A stretch of DNA of 64,000 nucleotides from Aldehydirespirator sp965204875. Its GTDB lineage: Bacteria; Actinomycetota; Acidimicrobiia; Acidimicrobiales; Aldehydirespiratoraceae. Where the stretch lies: the NCBI GenBank assembly GCA_965204875.1, contig OZ242020.1, positions 1,426,001 to 1,490,000 on the forward strand, written 5' to 3'. This document shows positions 33,672 to 42,899 of the stretch, piece by piece (positions within the stretch are counted from its first letter, which is position 1; every line of letters starts with the position of its first letter). Below the pieces are notes generated by a model. The model had not been told where the DNA came from and did not search any database. It saw only the letters and a list, made by a program, of their open reading frames with translations. A program made the translations under genes and the position numbers.

Positions 33672-34915
33672 CTGAAGGGCCATCGTGTCCAGTAGTTCCT
33701 GGTCCGCACCCAGATCCCGAAAATGCCCAGCGGCTCAACAATCAAGAAAACGATGATAATCGCACCGAACAACACGATATTCCAATCGAACACGCTGAGC
33801 GTCCAGCCGGGCGTCTGGATGGCCGTGTTGATGACACCGAAGTCGCCTCCCTCAGTAAGCACCAGCCGCGAGACCGCACCCGTTACACCGCCCTCCGCAG
33901 CCTCGAGCCATTCGGTGAACGACTCCACGAACTTCGGCACCATCACCACGAAGAAGCTGCCGATCAGCGGGCCTGCGGTGGTACCCGCGCCGCCGATCAG
34001 CAGGATCGCAATGAACTCCACCGACAGGAACAGACCGAAATCGTCGGCCAGAATGCGGCTCGACAGCGCAGCGAAAAGCGCCCCGGACACACCGGCAAAG
34101 AAGGACGACACCGCGAAGGCGACCAGCTTGTACTGAAATTCGGGCACTCCCATGACCTCGGCGGCGATGTCGCGGTCGCGTATGGCCTGCAGGGCCCGGC
34201 CCGTGCGCGTGCGCACCAGGTTCTTGGCCACCACCGCTAAGACGATCGTGAGCGCCAGCAGGAACAGGTACCGCTTCTGGGCCTCGTCGACGTCGAACCA
34301 CAGCCACCTGCCACTGTCGCCCACGTTGATGAGCGGTGTGGACTCCTTCCAGATCCTCACATCGAGATCGGGGAACTCCCGGCCCAGCGCCGGCGCGCCG
34401 GCGATCTTGCGCCCCCAGCTGGTGTTGCCGAAATGGATCCCCAGGAACACCAGGCCCAGGGTGACGATGGCCAGGTAGAGCCCCCGCAGCCGCACGGCCA
34501 CCGGCGAGACGATCACGCCGACGAGCGCCGCGGCCACGCCGGCGCCGGGCAGCCAGATCCAGATCGGCAGCGAGTGTCCCCACGTCGTCTCGCCGCTGCT
34601 GCCCCCCAGGTAGACGGCGGCGCAGGCGCCCACCCCCATGAAGAAGGCGTGGCCCAGCGAGACCTGCCCGGCCACGCCGCTGAGCAGGTTCAGGCCCAAT
34701 GCGGCGATGGCGAAAACCAGCACCAGCGCCATGGGGCGCAGCCACTCGGGGTCGCCGAGGAACCGCACCACCGGGATCTGGCTGATGACCGGAAGATCGA
34801 AAGGCAGCAGCACCAGCACCGCCAGGAACACCGCGAACACGGTCTTCTGGGTCCATGTGGGCAGCATCTGGATTTCCTGGCGGTACGCCGTGTGCAGGCG
34901 CGGGCGACCGAGCAC
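33665..34915 (-). CDS. livM: branched-chain amino acid-type ABC transporter permease (LivM)
   Basis: Integral membrane permease of about 400 aa. The LivM signature LNLLSGVAGQVSLGHAFF is present, followed by GVGACAAVYLGG and many hydrophobic helices; the C-terminal LLIGGAGTTAGPLIGSFFVV block is also diagnostic. It pairs with the LivH-type protein encoded just upstream (3-nt gap) to form the channel. GTG 34915 keeps coupling to livH; ATG 34867 is an alternative that starts at MLPTWTQK. In this context, beside acyl-CoA genes, the cargo may be a carboxylic or aromatic acid rather than an amino acid. Confidence 0.87.
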   Translation of the reverse strand: MLGRPRLHTAYRQEIQMLPTWTQKTVFAVFLAVLVLLPFDLPVISQIPVVRFLGDPEWLRPMALVLVFAIAALGLNLLSGVAGQVSLGHAFFMGVGACAAVYLGGSSGETTWGHSLPIWIWLPGAGVAAALVGVIVSPVAVRLRGLYLAIVTLGLVFLGIHFGNTSWGRKIAGAPALGREFPDLDVRIWKESTPLINVGDSGRWLWFDVDEAQKRYLFLLALTIVLAVVAKNLVRTRTGRALQAIRDRDIAAEVMGVPEFQYKLVAFAVSSFFAGVSGALFAALSSRILADDFGLFLSVEFIAILLIGGAGTTAGPLIGSFFVVMVPKFVESFTEWLEAAEGGVTGAVSRLVLTEGGDFGVINTAIQTPGWTLSVFDWNIVLFGAIIIVFLIVEPLGIFGIWVRTRNYWTRWPFSY

Positions 34916-34918
34916 GGC

Positions 34919-35998
34919 TCACACCCGCCGGATCTCGGGCGTGCCGAACAGGCCGTAGGGGCGCACCAGCAAGCCGACGATCATCACCACGTAGGGCACT
35001 ATGAGCGGGTAGCCGTTGCCGAGCCACGAAGTGTTGCCGGCTGCGTACTGGCCGGCGTAGATCTCGGCCACGCCCACGATCAGGCCGCCCAGCAGGGCGC
35101 CGCTGGCCGAGTCGAGCCCGCCCAGGATCACCGCGGGCAGCGCCCTAAAGGCGATGTTGGCCGTCTCCTGATCGACCGCCAGGGTCTGCGCCACCGGCGG
35201 CTGGGTGGCGAAGATCCCGCCGACCGCGGCCAGCACCGCGCCGGCGGCCCAGGCGACGGCGAACACCCGTCCGACGCTCACACCCTGGGCCATGGCCGCC
35301 TCCTGGTCGAAGGCGACGGCGCGCATGGCGATGCCGAGCCTCGTGCGGTAGAAGAAGTACACGCCGGCGAAGGCGGCCACCGCGGTGGCTATGGCCATGA
35401 TGAAGCTCCAGTTGATCAGCAGGCCGCCCACCTTGAACCCGTCGACCGCCCAGGGAATGCCCAGGGAGCGGAACTCGACCTCCACCGCGTCGTTGTTGAA
35501 AGTGCGGAACACGATCTCGAGACCGAGGGTGATCACCGCCACCGAGAAGAGCGGCTCACCCACCATGGGGCGGATGGCCAGCCGCTCCACCACCAGCCCG
35601 ACGATGGCCGCGAACCCCAGGGCGACCAGGACGTTCAACCCCCAGCGCAGCCATTCCGGGCCGCCCAGGCCGTTGATGGGATTGCTGACGCCGGTGAAGG
35701 GTATGTTGCCGTCGGCCACCAGGAACGAGACGAAGAGCGCGCCGGTGGCGGCCAGCGCGCCCTGCGCGAAGTTCACGGTCTGGGTCGCCTTGAAGATGAG
35801 CACGAAGCCCAGCGCGATCAGGGCATAGACCGAGCCCAGCCCGATCGACTTCATGAAAGTCTGGAAGAACAGGGCCGGGTTGTTGGCCAGCTGCACGGCG
35901 CCGAAGACACCCGCCGCGCCCAGCAGTCCCAGCAGGAAGGCCCGCGGCGCGCCGCCGCGCAGATCGAGCGCCCCCGACCCCGTCGCCGCCCCAGCCAT
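34919..35998 (-). CDS. livH: branched-chain amino acid-type ABC transporter permease (LivH)
   Basis: A 359-residue permease with the LivH signature VNFAQGALAATGALFVSFLV after GLGSVYALIALGFVLIFKAT, and the C-terminal ALPAVILGGLDSASGALLGG block. The first residues MAGAATGSG are low-complexity and derive from the same repeat that separates this gene from the synthetase upstream. No livG, livF or livK lies next to it in the window, so the ATPases and binding protein are elsewhere. Confidence 0.87.
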   Translation of the reverse strand: MAGAATGSGALDLRGGAPRAFLLGLLGAAGVFGAVQLANNPALFFQTFMKSIGLGSVYALIALGFVLIFKATQTVNFAQGALAATGALFVSFLVADGNIPFTGVSNPINGLGGPEWLRWGLNVLVALGFAAIVGLVVERLAIRPMVGEPLFSVAVITLGLEIVFRTFNNDAVEVEFRSLGIPWAVDGFKVGGLLINWSFIMAIATAVAAFAGVYFFYRTRLGIAMRAVAFDQEAAMAQGVSVGRVFAVAWAAGAVLAAVGGIFATQPPVAQTLAVDQETANIAFRALPAVILGGLDSASGALLGGLIVGVAEIYAGQYAAGNTSWLGNGYPLIVPYVVMIVGLLVRPYGLFGTPEIRRV

Positions 35999-36064
35999 CA
36001 GTACACCGACCCCGTCGCCGCCCCGGCCATCAGTACACCGACCCCGTCGCTGCCCCGGCCATCA
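35970..36064 (-). repeat. 32-bp tandem repeat of a stop/start junction: two mini-cistrons
   Basis: CATCAGTAC occurs at 35996, 36028 and 36060, exactly 32 nt apart. On the coding strand each unit begins with ATG overlapping the previous TGA (TGATG) and reads MAGAATGSVY then stop. So the synthetase stop is followed by two ten-codon ORFs (36062-36030 and 36030-35998) and then the livH ATG. Confidence 0.85.
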
Positions 36065-37945
36065 GTACATCGACTCCACCAGGTCTTTGAACATGTCCTC
36101 CATGGCGCTGCGCTTGAGCTTCTGGGTGGCGGTGAGCTCGCCGTCCTCGTGGTCGAGCTCCTTGGGCAGCATCCGGAACTTCTTGATCTGCTCCACACGG
36201 GCGAACTTGGCGTTGGTGGCGTCGACCACCCCGGAGATGAGCTCGGCCACCTCCTCCTTCTCGGACAGGTCGCGGTAGGTGGTGTAGGGGACGCCGGTGC
36301 GCAGGGCCCAGTTGCCCACCGTCTCGTACTCGATGCCGACGAGCGCTGTCACGTACTTGCGGCCGTCGCCGATCACCATCGCCTCCTTCACGTAGGGCGA
36401 GGTCTTGAGGCTGTTCTCGATCTCCGACGGGGAGATGTTCTTGCCGCCGGAGGTGATGATGATGTGCTTGATGCGGTCGACGATCTGCACATGGGTGCCG
36501 TCCACCCAGACCCCGACGTCGCCGGTCCTCAGCCAGCCGTCGGCGGTGAAGGTCTCGGCCGTCTTGTCGGGCTGGTTCCAGTAGCCCGCGAACGTGCCCG
36601 GGTGCTTGGTCTGGATCTCGCCGGTGGCGTCGTCGATGCGCAGGCCGATGTCGGGATAGGGCTCACCCACGGTGCCCAGCTTGACGCGGCCGGCGAAGTT
36701 GCAGGTGGCCACGGCAGCGTTCTCGGTCATGCCGTAGAGCTCGTGCACCGGCACGCCGATGCCGATGAAGAACTCGAGCACCTCGGGCGCGATGGCCGCC
36801 GCTCCCGAGGCCGCATACCGGCAGCGCCGCAGGCCGATCCGCTCCTTCATGGCCCGGAACACCAGCGGCTCGCCCACGGCGTTGAGCAGGCGGGTCGTCA
36901 GCGTGTGGCTGCCGCCGTTGGCGACCTTGCGCCGGCCGATGGCGCGTGCCAGGGCCATGGCGAACCTCAGGAACGCCCGCTTGAGGCGCGTGGCGTCGCC
37001 GCTCTTGATGGTCACGAGGGCGTGCAGGCGCTCCCAGATACGCGGCACCGCGAAGAACAGCGTCGGCTGCACCTCCCGGAGGTTGTCGGTGACGGTCTCG
37101 ATCGACTCGGCGAAGTTGAGCGACGGGCCGGCGCCGACCAGTGTCCAGGTCGAGAAGATCCGCTCGGCCACGTGGCACAGCGGCAAATAGGCGACGATCA
37201 GGTCCTTGGGGTTGGGGTCGACGCCGTCGGGGAACCTCTCGGTCCCGTTGACGATCTTGTCGATGCAGAAGGCTGCATTGGCGTTGGTGAGCATGGCGCC
37301 CTTGGGCGGGCCGGTCGTGCCCGACGTGTAGACGAGCGTCATCACGTCGTCGTCGGCCGCCTCCGCCATCCGCTGGGCCACGGCGGAGGGGTGCGACTCG
37401 CGGTGGCGGCGCCCCAACTCCAGGAAGGTCTCCCAGAACAGCAGCCGCGGGTCGTCGTAGTCGGTGAGGCCACGCGGCTCTGTGTAGATGATCCGCCGGA
37501 GCGAGGCCGCACGCTCGCCGGAGACCTCCAGCACCTTGTCGACCTGCTCCTGGTCCTCGGCAAAGAAGACCCTCGGCGTGCAGTCGCCCACCAGGTACTC
37601 GACCTCTGCCGTCGGGTTGGTGGGGTAGAGGCCGACGGTGACGCCCCGCACCGCGACGGTGGCCAGGTCCAGGATCACCCACTCGGGCCGGTCCTCGGAG
37701 TGGATGGCGACCCGGTCGCCGACCTTGTGGCCGAGCGCCAGCAGGCCGTGGGCCGCGGCGGAGATCAGATCCCAGGTGTCGCCCCAGGTGTACTCCTGCC
37801 AGATGCCGAAGTCCTTCTCGCGCATGGCGACCTGCCGCGGGCTGCGTCGAGCCCAGTCTCGCGCCAGCGATGCGACGGTCTGGGCACCGCTGTCAGCGGC
37901 GGCGGGCGCAGCCTCGCCTGCCGGTCGTTCCGAGGTGATCGTCAC
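36062..37945 (-). CDS. long-chain acyl-CoA synthetase (AMP-forming, FadD type)
   Basis: Adenylating enzyme of 627 aa that activates fatty or other long acids to CoA thioesters. The AMP loop LVYTSGTTGPPKGAMLT, core motif LYGMTENAAVATC, hinge WLRTGDVGVWVDG and the ITSGGKNISPSEIENSL linker are clear. Length and IWQEYTWGDTWDLISA fit the long-chain FadD15-like group. Its TGA leads into the repeated TGATG mini-cistrons before livH, so synthesis of the enzyme and permeases is coupled. A transporter next to a synthetase suggests uptake with activation of an organic acid. Confidence 0.88.
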   Translation of the reverse strand: MTITSERPAGEAAPAAADSGAQTVASLARDWARRSPRQVAMREKDFGIWQEYTWGDTWDLISAAAHGLLALGHKVGDRVAIHSEDRPEWVILDLATVAVRGVTVGLYPTNPTAEVEYLVGDCTPRVFFAEDQEQVDKVLEVSGERAASLRRIIYTEPRGLTDYDDPRLLFWETFLELGRRHRESHPSAVAQRMAEAADDDVMTLVYTSGTTGPPKGAMLTNANAAFCIDKIVNGTERFPDGVDPNPKDLIVAYLPLCHVAERIFSTWTLVGAGPSLNFAESIETVTDNLREVQPTLFFAVPRIWERLHALVTIKSGDATRLKRAFLRFAMALARAIGRRKVANGGSHTLTTRLLNAVGEPLVFRAMKERIGLRRCRYAASGAAAIAPEVLEFFIGIGVPVHELYGMTENAAVATCNFAGRVKLGTVGEPYPDIGLRIDDATGEIQTKHPGTFAGYWNQPDKTAETFTADGWLRTGDVGVWVDGTHVQIVDRIKHIIITSGGKNISPSEIENSLKTSPYVKEAMVIGDGRKYVTALVGIEYETVGNWALRTGVPYTTYRDLSEKEEVAELISGVVDATNAKFARVEQIKKFRMLPKELDHEDGELTATQKLKRSAMEDMFKDLVESMY

Positions 37946-38078
37946 TGGCCGGCGGACCCTCCCAACAGCATCCGTTCGCTCACGCCGCGAGCAGCACCGG
38001 CACGGGCAGCACCGTCACGGGCGTTAGCGATCGGCCATTGTAGGCGACAGCCAGCGGGCCGTGGGGCGCGAGCGGGCT

Positions 38079-39401
38079 TCACTGCTGGCCGGCGAGCGCC
38101 CGGGCATGCGCCTCTGCGGCGGGGTCGTCGAAGCCCTCGTGGGCGGCGATCTCGGCGCGGCCCACCACGAACCAGTGGACCTCGTCGGGACCGTCGGCGA
38201 GGCGCAGCGTTCGCTGGCCGGTGTACATCCGGGCCAGGGGCGTCCACTGCGAGACGCCGGTGGCGCCATGCATCTGTATCGCCTGATCGATGATGCGGCA
38301 GACCCGCTCGGGAACCATGGCCTTCACCGCGCTCACCCACACCCTCGCCTCGGCGTTGCCGAGGGTGTCCATCGCCTTGGCGGCGCGCAGCACCATGAGC
38401 CGCATGGCCTCGATCTCAACACGGGCGCGGGCGATGATCTCCATGTTGCCGCCGAGCTGAGCGAGCGGCCGCCCGAAGGCCTGCCGGCTCATGCCTCGGC
38501 GCACCATCAGGTCGAGGGCCTTCTCGGCCGCACCGATGGAGCGCATGCAGTGGTGGATGCGGCCCGGGCCCAGCCGCAACTGCGAGATCTCGAAGCCCCG
38601 ACCCTCGCCCAGCAGGACGTTGGCGGCGGGAACCCGCACGTTGTCGAGGCGGATGTGCATGTGGCCGTGAGGCGCGTCGTCATCGCCGAAGACCTCCATG
38701 GGCCCGAGCACCTGCACGCCGGGGGTGTCCATCGGCACGAGGATCTGGGACTGGCGGCGGTGCGCAGGGCCGTCGGGGCTTGTCTGCACCATGCAGATCA
38801 TGATCTTGCAGCGGGGGTCGCCGGCGCCGGAGATGTAGTACTTCTCGCCGTTGATCAACCATTCGTCGCCGTCGAGCACCGCTAGGGCCGCGATGTTCTT
38901 GGCGTCCGAGGAGGCCAGGGCCGGCTCGGTCATGCCGTAGCAGGACCTGATCTCACCGGCCAGCAGGGGCTCGAGCCATCGCTTCTTCTGCTCTGGCGTG
39001 CCGACGCGCTCGAGAACCTCCATGTTGCCCGTGTCCGGAGCGCTGCAGTTGAGGCATTCCGAGGCGATGGGGTTCTTGCCGAGCTCGGCGGCGATGTAGG
39101 CGTAGTCGAGGTTGCTCAGACCGTCGCCGCTGCCGGCGTCGGGCAGGAAGAAGTTCCAGAGGCCGGCCGCTTTGGCCCGGGCCTTGAGGCCGTCGAGCAA
39201 CTCGAGCTGGCCCGGCCCGTAGCCCCAGTGCTCGGTGCGATCTGCGCCGAGCCGGAAGAACTCCGCGGTGACGGGCTCCACCTCGGAGGCCACAAAATCC
39301 ACGACCCGCCCATACAGCGGCCGCGCGCTCTGCGACATCGAGAGGTCGAGGGAGGCCCCGTCCAAGCTGCCGCCCAACGCCGACGGTGCCGAAGGCGTCA
39401 T
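38079..39401 (-). CDS. acyl-CoA dehydrogenase
   Basis: FAD-dependent dehydrogenase of 440 aa, introducing an alpha-beta double bond in an acyl-CoA. The FAD/substrate region CYGMTEPALASSDAKNIAAL, the middle beta domain (WLINGEKYYISGAGDPRCKI) and the C-terminal helical domain (GRIHHCMRSIGAAEKALDLM, then QMHGATGVSQWTPLAR) are all present. The end TLRLADGPDEVH is typical of the ACAD10/11-like group. It is upstream of the synthetase with a 133-nt gap on the same strand, which fits one beta-oxidation-type pathway. Chain specificity is unknown. Confidence 0.87.
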   Translation of the reverse strand: MTPSAPSALGGSLDGASLDLSMSQSARPLYGRVVDFVASEVEPVTAEFFRLGADRTEHWGYGPGQLELLDGLKARAKAAGLWNFFLPDAGSGDGLSNLDYAYIAAELGKNPIASECLNCSAPDTGNMEVLERVGTPEQKKRWLEPLLAGEIRSCYGMTEPALASSDAKNIAALAVLDGDEWLINGEKYYISGAGDPRCKIMICMVQTSPDGPAHRRQSQILVPMDTPGVQVLGPMEVFGDDDAPHGHMHIRLDNVRVPAANVLLGEGRGFEISQLRLGPGRIHHCMRSIGAAEKALDLMVRRGMSRQAFGRPLAQLGGNMEIIARARVEIEAMRLMVLRAAKAMDTLGNAEARVWVSAVKAMVPERVCRIIDQAIQMHGATGVSQWTPLARMYTGQRTLRLADGPDEVHWFVVGRAEIAAHEGFDDPAAEAHARALAGQQ

Positions 39402-39527
39402 CGCAAGCCCCTGCTCTCAGAACGCAGGACCAGATCTCCGTTGCGTGATGCCCTCCGCCGCACGCCGGGCGTCGGGCAAGGTGGGCGCGGTCACGGCCGA
39501 ACAAGGTAGCGCACGCCGGCGGCGTCC

Positions 39528-39737
39528 TCAGCGGGACAGCAACGTTGCCAGGGCCCAGGCTGCTGCGGCCAGGCCGATGACGATGAACGCGATGCTGCGC
39601 GCCAGGGGCGCGCGGTCGAGATCGGTGCGGTCGCGGCGACCGCGGCGCGGGCGGGCCAGCGCTGCGCCGTTGCCCGCGGCCATGGCCGCGCCGAGTGCCA
39701 GCACCAGCCACGCCAGTAGGTCCTCGCCCAGGAACAT
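39528..39737 (-). CDS. small two-span membrane protein
   Basis: A 69-residue protein with helices LLAWLVLALGAAMAAGNGAA and SIAFIVIGLAAAAWALATLL joined by an Arg-rich loop. It lies between dnaB and the acyl-CoA dehydrogenase gene. No family recognised. Confidence 0.5.
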   Translation of the reverse strand: MFLGEDLLAWLVLALGAAMAAGNGAALARPRRGRRDRTDLDRAPLARSIAFIVIGLAAAAWALATLLSR

Positions 39738-39823
39738 CGGTCTCGGACTCTAAACGACCCGACGTGACCTGACGCCGGGGAACTCACCGATGTCCTGGAA
39801 CTCCAGGAACACCGGTGGAGGCC

Positions 39824-41224
39824 CTAGGCGGCCCGGCGCGACGCGAAGTCCTGGAACGTGGTGAACCGCTTCAGGAACGCAAGCGTGACCGTGTCCGTGG
39901 GACCGTTGCGGTTCTTGGCGACGATCACCTCCGCCGTGCCCTCGGTGTCGGCGTTGCCGGGGTTGTAGTAGTCGTCCCGGTACAGGAACATCACCACATC
40001 GGCATCCTGCTCGATCGCTCCGGACTCTCGCAGGTCCGCGAGCATCGGCCTCTTGTCTGAGCGTGCCTCAAGGTTGCGGGACAGCTGCGACAGCGCAACG
40101 ACCGGGCACTCGAGCTCGCGTGCGAGCACCTTGAGACCCCGTGAGATCTCCGCCACCTCCACCTGGCGGTTGTCGGCCGCCTGCCGCCCGGTCATCAGCT
40201 GGAGATAGTCGACCACGACCATGGCGAGGTCGCCGGTCTGGCTCTTGAGGCGACGCGCCCGAGCACGGATCTCCATCACGGTCACGTTCGGGTTGTCGTC
40301 GATCCACAGGGGCGCCTCCGCGAAGCGCTCGCAGGCTTGGGTGATCAGATCCCAATCCTGCCCGCCCAGGCGACCGTCGCGGATCTTGGTGGAATCGATG
40401 CGAGCCTCAGAGCACAGCAGCCTCTGCGTCAGCTCCATGTGGCCCATCTCCAGCGAGAACACCAGCACGGGCCGCTGAACGCGCACCGCGGCGTGCGCGG
40501 CCATGGCCAGCGCGAAGGAGGTCTTGCCCATCGAGGGCCGCGCTCCCACCACGTAGAGCGAGCTGGGTTGCAACCCCGACAGCAGCTTGTCCAGCTGGTC
40601 GAAGCCCGTCGCCGTGCCGGTGATGCTGCCGCCGTGGGCATACAGCTCCTCGAGACGGTCGAGGGTGCCGTGGAGCAGGTCGCCGATGCGTGCGGAGTTG
40701 TCGTCGACCTGGCCCTGCGCGATCTGGTAGACGAGGTTCTCGGCCCAGTCGACTGCCTTGGTCACGTCCTCGGGGCGGTTGTAGGCCGACTCGGCGATCT
40801 CTCCCGCCACCGAGATGAGGCGGCGCAGGATGTGGTTCTCGCGGACGATGCGGGCATAGGAGGCCACGTTGGACGTGGCCGGCGTGTTCATCTGCAGCGA
40901 CAGCAGGCCCTGGAGCCCGCCGATGGGCTCGAGGTTGCCGCTGCGGCCCAGGGCCTCGGCCACGGTCACCGGATCGACCGGGTCGCCGTTCCTGTACAGG
41001 CTGTGCACCGCCTCGTAAACGCCGGCGTGCGCGGGCCTGTAGAAGTGCTCCGCCGACACGGTCTCCACGACGTCGGCGATGGCCTCGCGCGACAGCAGCA
41101 TCGCCCCGAGCAAGGACTCCTCGGCCATCAGGTTGTGGGGTGGAATCCTCACGTCGCGCCTGGTGCCGTCGGCAGGCGCGGGCGCGACCGCCGACCCCTG
41201 CTGAGATCGATCTGTGGCGCCCAT
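39824..41224 (-). CDS. dnaB: replicative DNA helicase DnaB
   Basis: Hexameric 5'-3' helicase of the replisome, 466 aa. N-terminal domain (PPHNLMAEESLLGAMLLSRE), linker, then the RecA-like core with Walker A GARPSMGKTSFALAMA, Walker B MVVVDYLQLM and the LSQLSRNLEARSDKRP motif. ATG 41224 is chosen because GGGGGAA lies 7 nt upstream; a longer frame starts at 41266. There is no intein. It follows the rpsF-ssb-rpsR-rplI run, as in many actinobacteria. Confidence 0.93.
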   Translation of the reverse strand: MGATDRSQQGSAVAPAPADGTRRDVRIPPHNLMAEESLLGAMLLSREAIADVVETVSAEHFYRPAHAGVYEAVHSLYRNGDPVDPVTVAEALGRSGNLEPIGGLQGLLSLQMNTPATSNVASYARIVRENHILRRLISVAGEIAESAYNRPEDVTKAVDWAENLVYQIAQGQVDDNSARIGDLLHGTLDRLEELYAHGGSITGTATGFDQLDKLLSGLQPSSLYVVGARPSMGKTSFALAMAAHAAVRVQRPVLVFSLEMGHMELTQRLLCSEARIDSTKIRDGRLGGQDWDLITQACERFAEAPLWIDDNPNVTVMEIRARARRLKSQTGDLAMVVVDYLQLMTGRQAADNRQVEVAEISRGLKVLARELECPVVALSQLSRNLEARSDKRPMLADLRESGAIEQDADVVMFLYRDDYYNPGNADTEGTAEVIVAKNRNGPTDTVTLAFLKRFTTFQDFASRRAA

Positions 41225-41387
41225 TGAAGTTCCCCCTGAGCGGAGACCCCGACCAGCATCTGACATTAGTGACCGGCTGCGACACGCCGATCGCCGCTGG
41301 CGGGGACGAAGCTGGGGATCTCGCCCGGCCGGCTGGGGAAGTCCGGGGGATCTCGCGGCGGAGATGTGGACTGCCTGTGGGCAGCGC

Positions 41388-41834
41388 TCAGGCGGCAGAG
41401 ACCTCCACCGTCACAGGTACCTCGACCTCCGCGTGGAGCCTGAACAGCACCGTGTGCCGGCCCGTCTGCCTGATGGGGGTCTCGATGACGGCCGCTTTGG
41501 CGTCGACAACGGCGCCGAGCTGGGCCTCGATGGCCTCCACGATGTCGGCCGCGCTCACCGAGCCGTAAAGCTGGCCCGACTCGGCCGCGTTCGCCTTGAC
41601 GGTGACGACGGTGGGAGCCAGCCGGACGGCGATCTCGGTGGCATCGGCTCGGTCCGCGGCCCGGCGAAGCGCCGCGCTGCGCCGCATGGCCTCCGCCTGT
41701 CGGGCTGCCCCGGACGACGACCTCAACGCCAGCCCGCGAGGGATCAGGAAGTTGCGGGCGTGCCCTGCCGCCACATCGCAGACGTCGCCCTTGCGTCCGA
41801 GGCCCTCGATGTCGGCTCGCAGAATCACCCTCAC
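41388..41834 (-). CDS. rplI: 50S ribosomal protein L9
   Basis: A 148-residue protein with the L9 N-terminal domain MRVILRADIEGLGRKGDVCD, VAAGHARNFLIPRGLA, a long helix and a C-terminal domain (LYGSVSAADIVEAIEAQLG). It binds 23S rRNA near the L1 stalk. Its ATG overlaps the rpsR stop by 4 nt. Confidence 0.94.
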   Translation of the reverse strand: MRVILRADIEGLGRKGDVCDVAAGHARNFLIPRGLALRSSSGAARQAEAMRRSAALRRAADRADATEIAVRLAPTVVTVKANAAESGQLYGSVSAADIVEAIEAQLGAVVDAKAAVIETPIRQTGRHTVLFRLHAEVEVPVTVEVSAA

Positions 41835-42271
41835 GACGGATCGTTCTCCGGCTCTGCCCGCAGGTCGGGGCTCTCGGCGGGCTCCTCAGCAACACCGGCG
41901 TCACCGGCGGTGAAGCCTTCGTCGCCGGCCATCGTGGGCGGCGGCGCTGAGGGCCGCGGGGCCGGCCCCGCGGCGCGGCCACGGGAGTCCCGTTCCTTGT
42001 TCTGACGCTGCGTGGTGACCCTGTTCGAGTACGGCACGAGCGCCATCTCACGAGCGACCTTGATGGCGTCGGCCACGAGCTTCTGCTGCTGCGTGCTGTT
42101 GCCGGTCACCCGCCGGGCCCTGATCTTGGCTCGCTCCGACATGAACTTGCGGAGCAGCTTCTCGTCCTTCCAGTCGACGTAGGTGATCTTCTCCGAAGTG
42201 AGGAAGCTCACCTTCTTCTTGGCCCTGCGATTGTTGTCGCGGCTTCTTCCCCGCACCTTGGTCTTGGGCAT
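41831..42271 (-). CDS. rpsR: 30S ribosomal protein S18 with C-terminal extension
   Basis: Residues 1-85 are S18 (RAKKKVSFLTSEKITYVDWK, KLLRKFMSERAKIRARRVTG, AIKVAREMALVPYS). The usual length is 75-90; here the protein runs to 146 with a Pro/Ala/Gly and then acidic tail (GPAPRPSAPPPTMAGDEG, ending AEPENDPS). The tail is probably disordered. Whether it is retained in the ribosome cannot be told. Confidence 0.9.
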   Translation of the reverse strand: MPKTKVRGRSRDNNRRAKKKVSFLTSEKITYVDWKDEKLLRKFMSERAKIRARRVTGNSTQQQKLVADAIKVAREMALVPYSNRVTTQRQNKERDSRGRAAGPAPRPSAPPPTMAGDEGFTAGDAGVAEEPAESPDLRAEPENDPS

Positions 42272-42385
42272 CAGCCTCTCCCCAACTCGATGGTCGCTGT
42301 GTCGGCTCGCCGCTCAGCCGCGGGCACGGCGGTGGGCGCCGGCCGGGCCGGAACCGCTCTCATCGCCTGGCGGCACGAACCCTGA

Positions 42386-42883
42386 TCAGAACGGCTCATC
42401 GTCGCCGACGGCCGCGACCGGAGCACTGGACTGCCTCCCAGGAGCCCGGTCACCCCCCGATCTGCCGCCGCGCTGGTAGCCGCCCCGGCCCCCGTCGCCA
42501 CGCTCACCGCGGTCGCCGCGGTCGCCTCCCCCCGAGCGCTCGTTGCGGGTGACCTCTGCGGTCGCCCACCTCAAGCTCGGCGCCACATCGTCGGCAAGTA
42601 TCTCGACCTTCGAACGACGGTCGCCGTCGACGTTCTCCCAGCTGCGCTGCTGGAGGGTGCCGTACACCACGACGCGCGCTCCCTTGTGTATCGACTCGGC
42701 GACGTTCTCGGCCAGCTGGCGGAAACAGGTGACGTCGAAGAAGGAGGTGTCGTCCTCCTGGTCTTGACGCCTGCGGTTCCACGCAACCCCGAACTGCGCT
42801 ATGGGCATCCCCGACTGCGCGAAGCGCAGCTCAGGATCGCGGGTGACGTTCCCCACGACGGTAACGGTGTTGTCGAATCCCAT
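42386..42883 (-). CDS. ssb: single-stranded DNA-binding protein
   Basis: A 165-residue SSB: OB fold opening (NTVTVVGNVTRDPELRFAQS), WNRRRQDQEDDTSFFDVTCF, a Gly/Arg/Asp-rich disordered linker, and the acidic protein-interaction tip DDEPF. It works in replication and repair. It sits between rpsF and rpsR. Confidence 0.94.
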   Translation of the reverse strand: MGFDNTVTVVGNVTRDPELRFAQSGMPIAQFGVAWNRRRQDQEDDTSFFDVTCFRQLAENVAESIHKGARVVVYGTLQQRSWENVDGDRRSKVEILADDVAPSLRWATAEVTRNERSGGGDRGDRGERGDGGRGGYQRGGRSGGDRAPGRQSSAPVAAVGDDEPF

Positions 42884-42899
42884 CGGACACCTTTCGTTT

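Noticed and set aside
34433..38293. A 1286-codon plus-strand open frame
   Set aside because: It is antisense to livM, livH and the acyl-CoA synthetase, which have clear family motifs. Its Gly/His/Arg/Asp composition is the usual shadow of high-GC genes.
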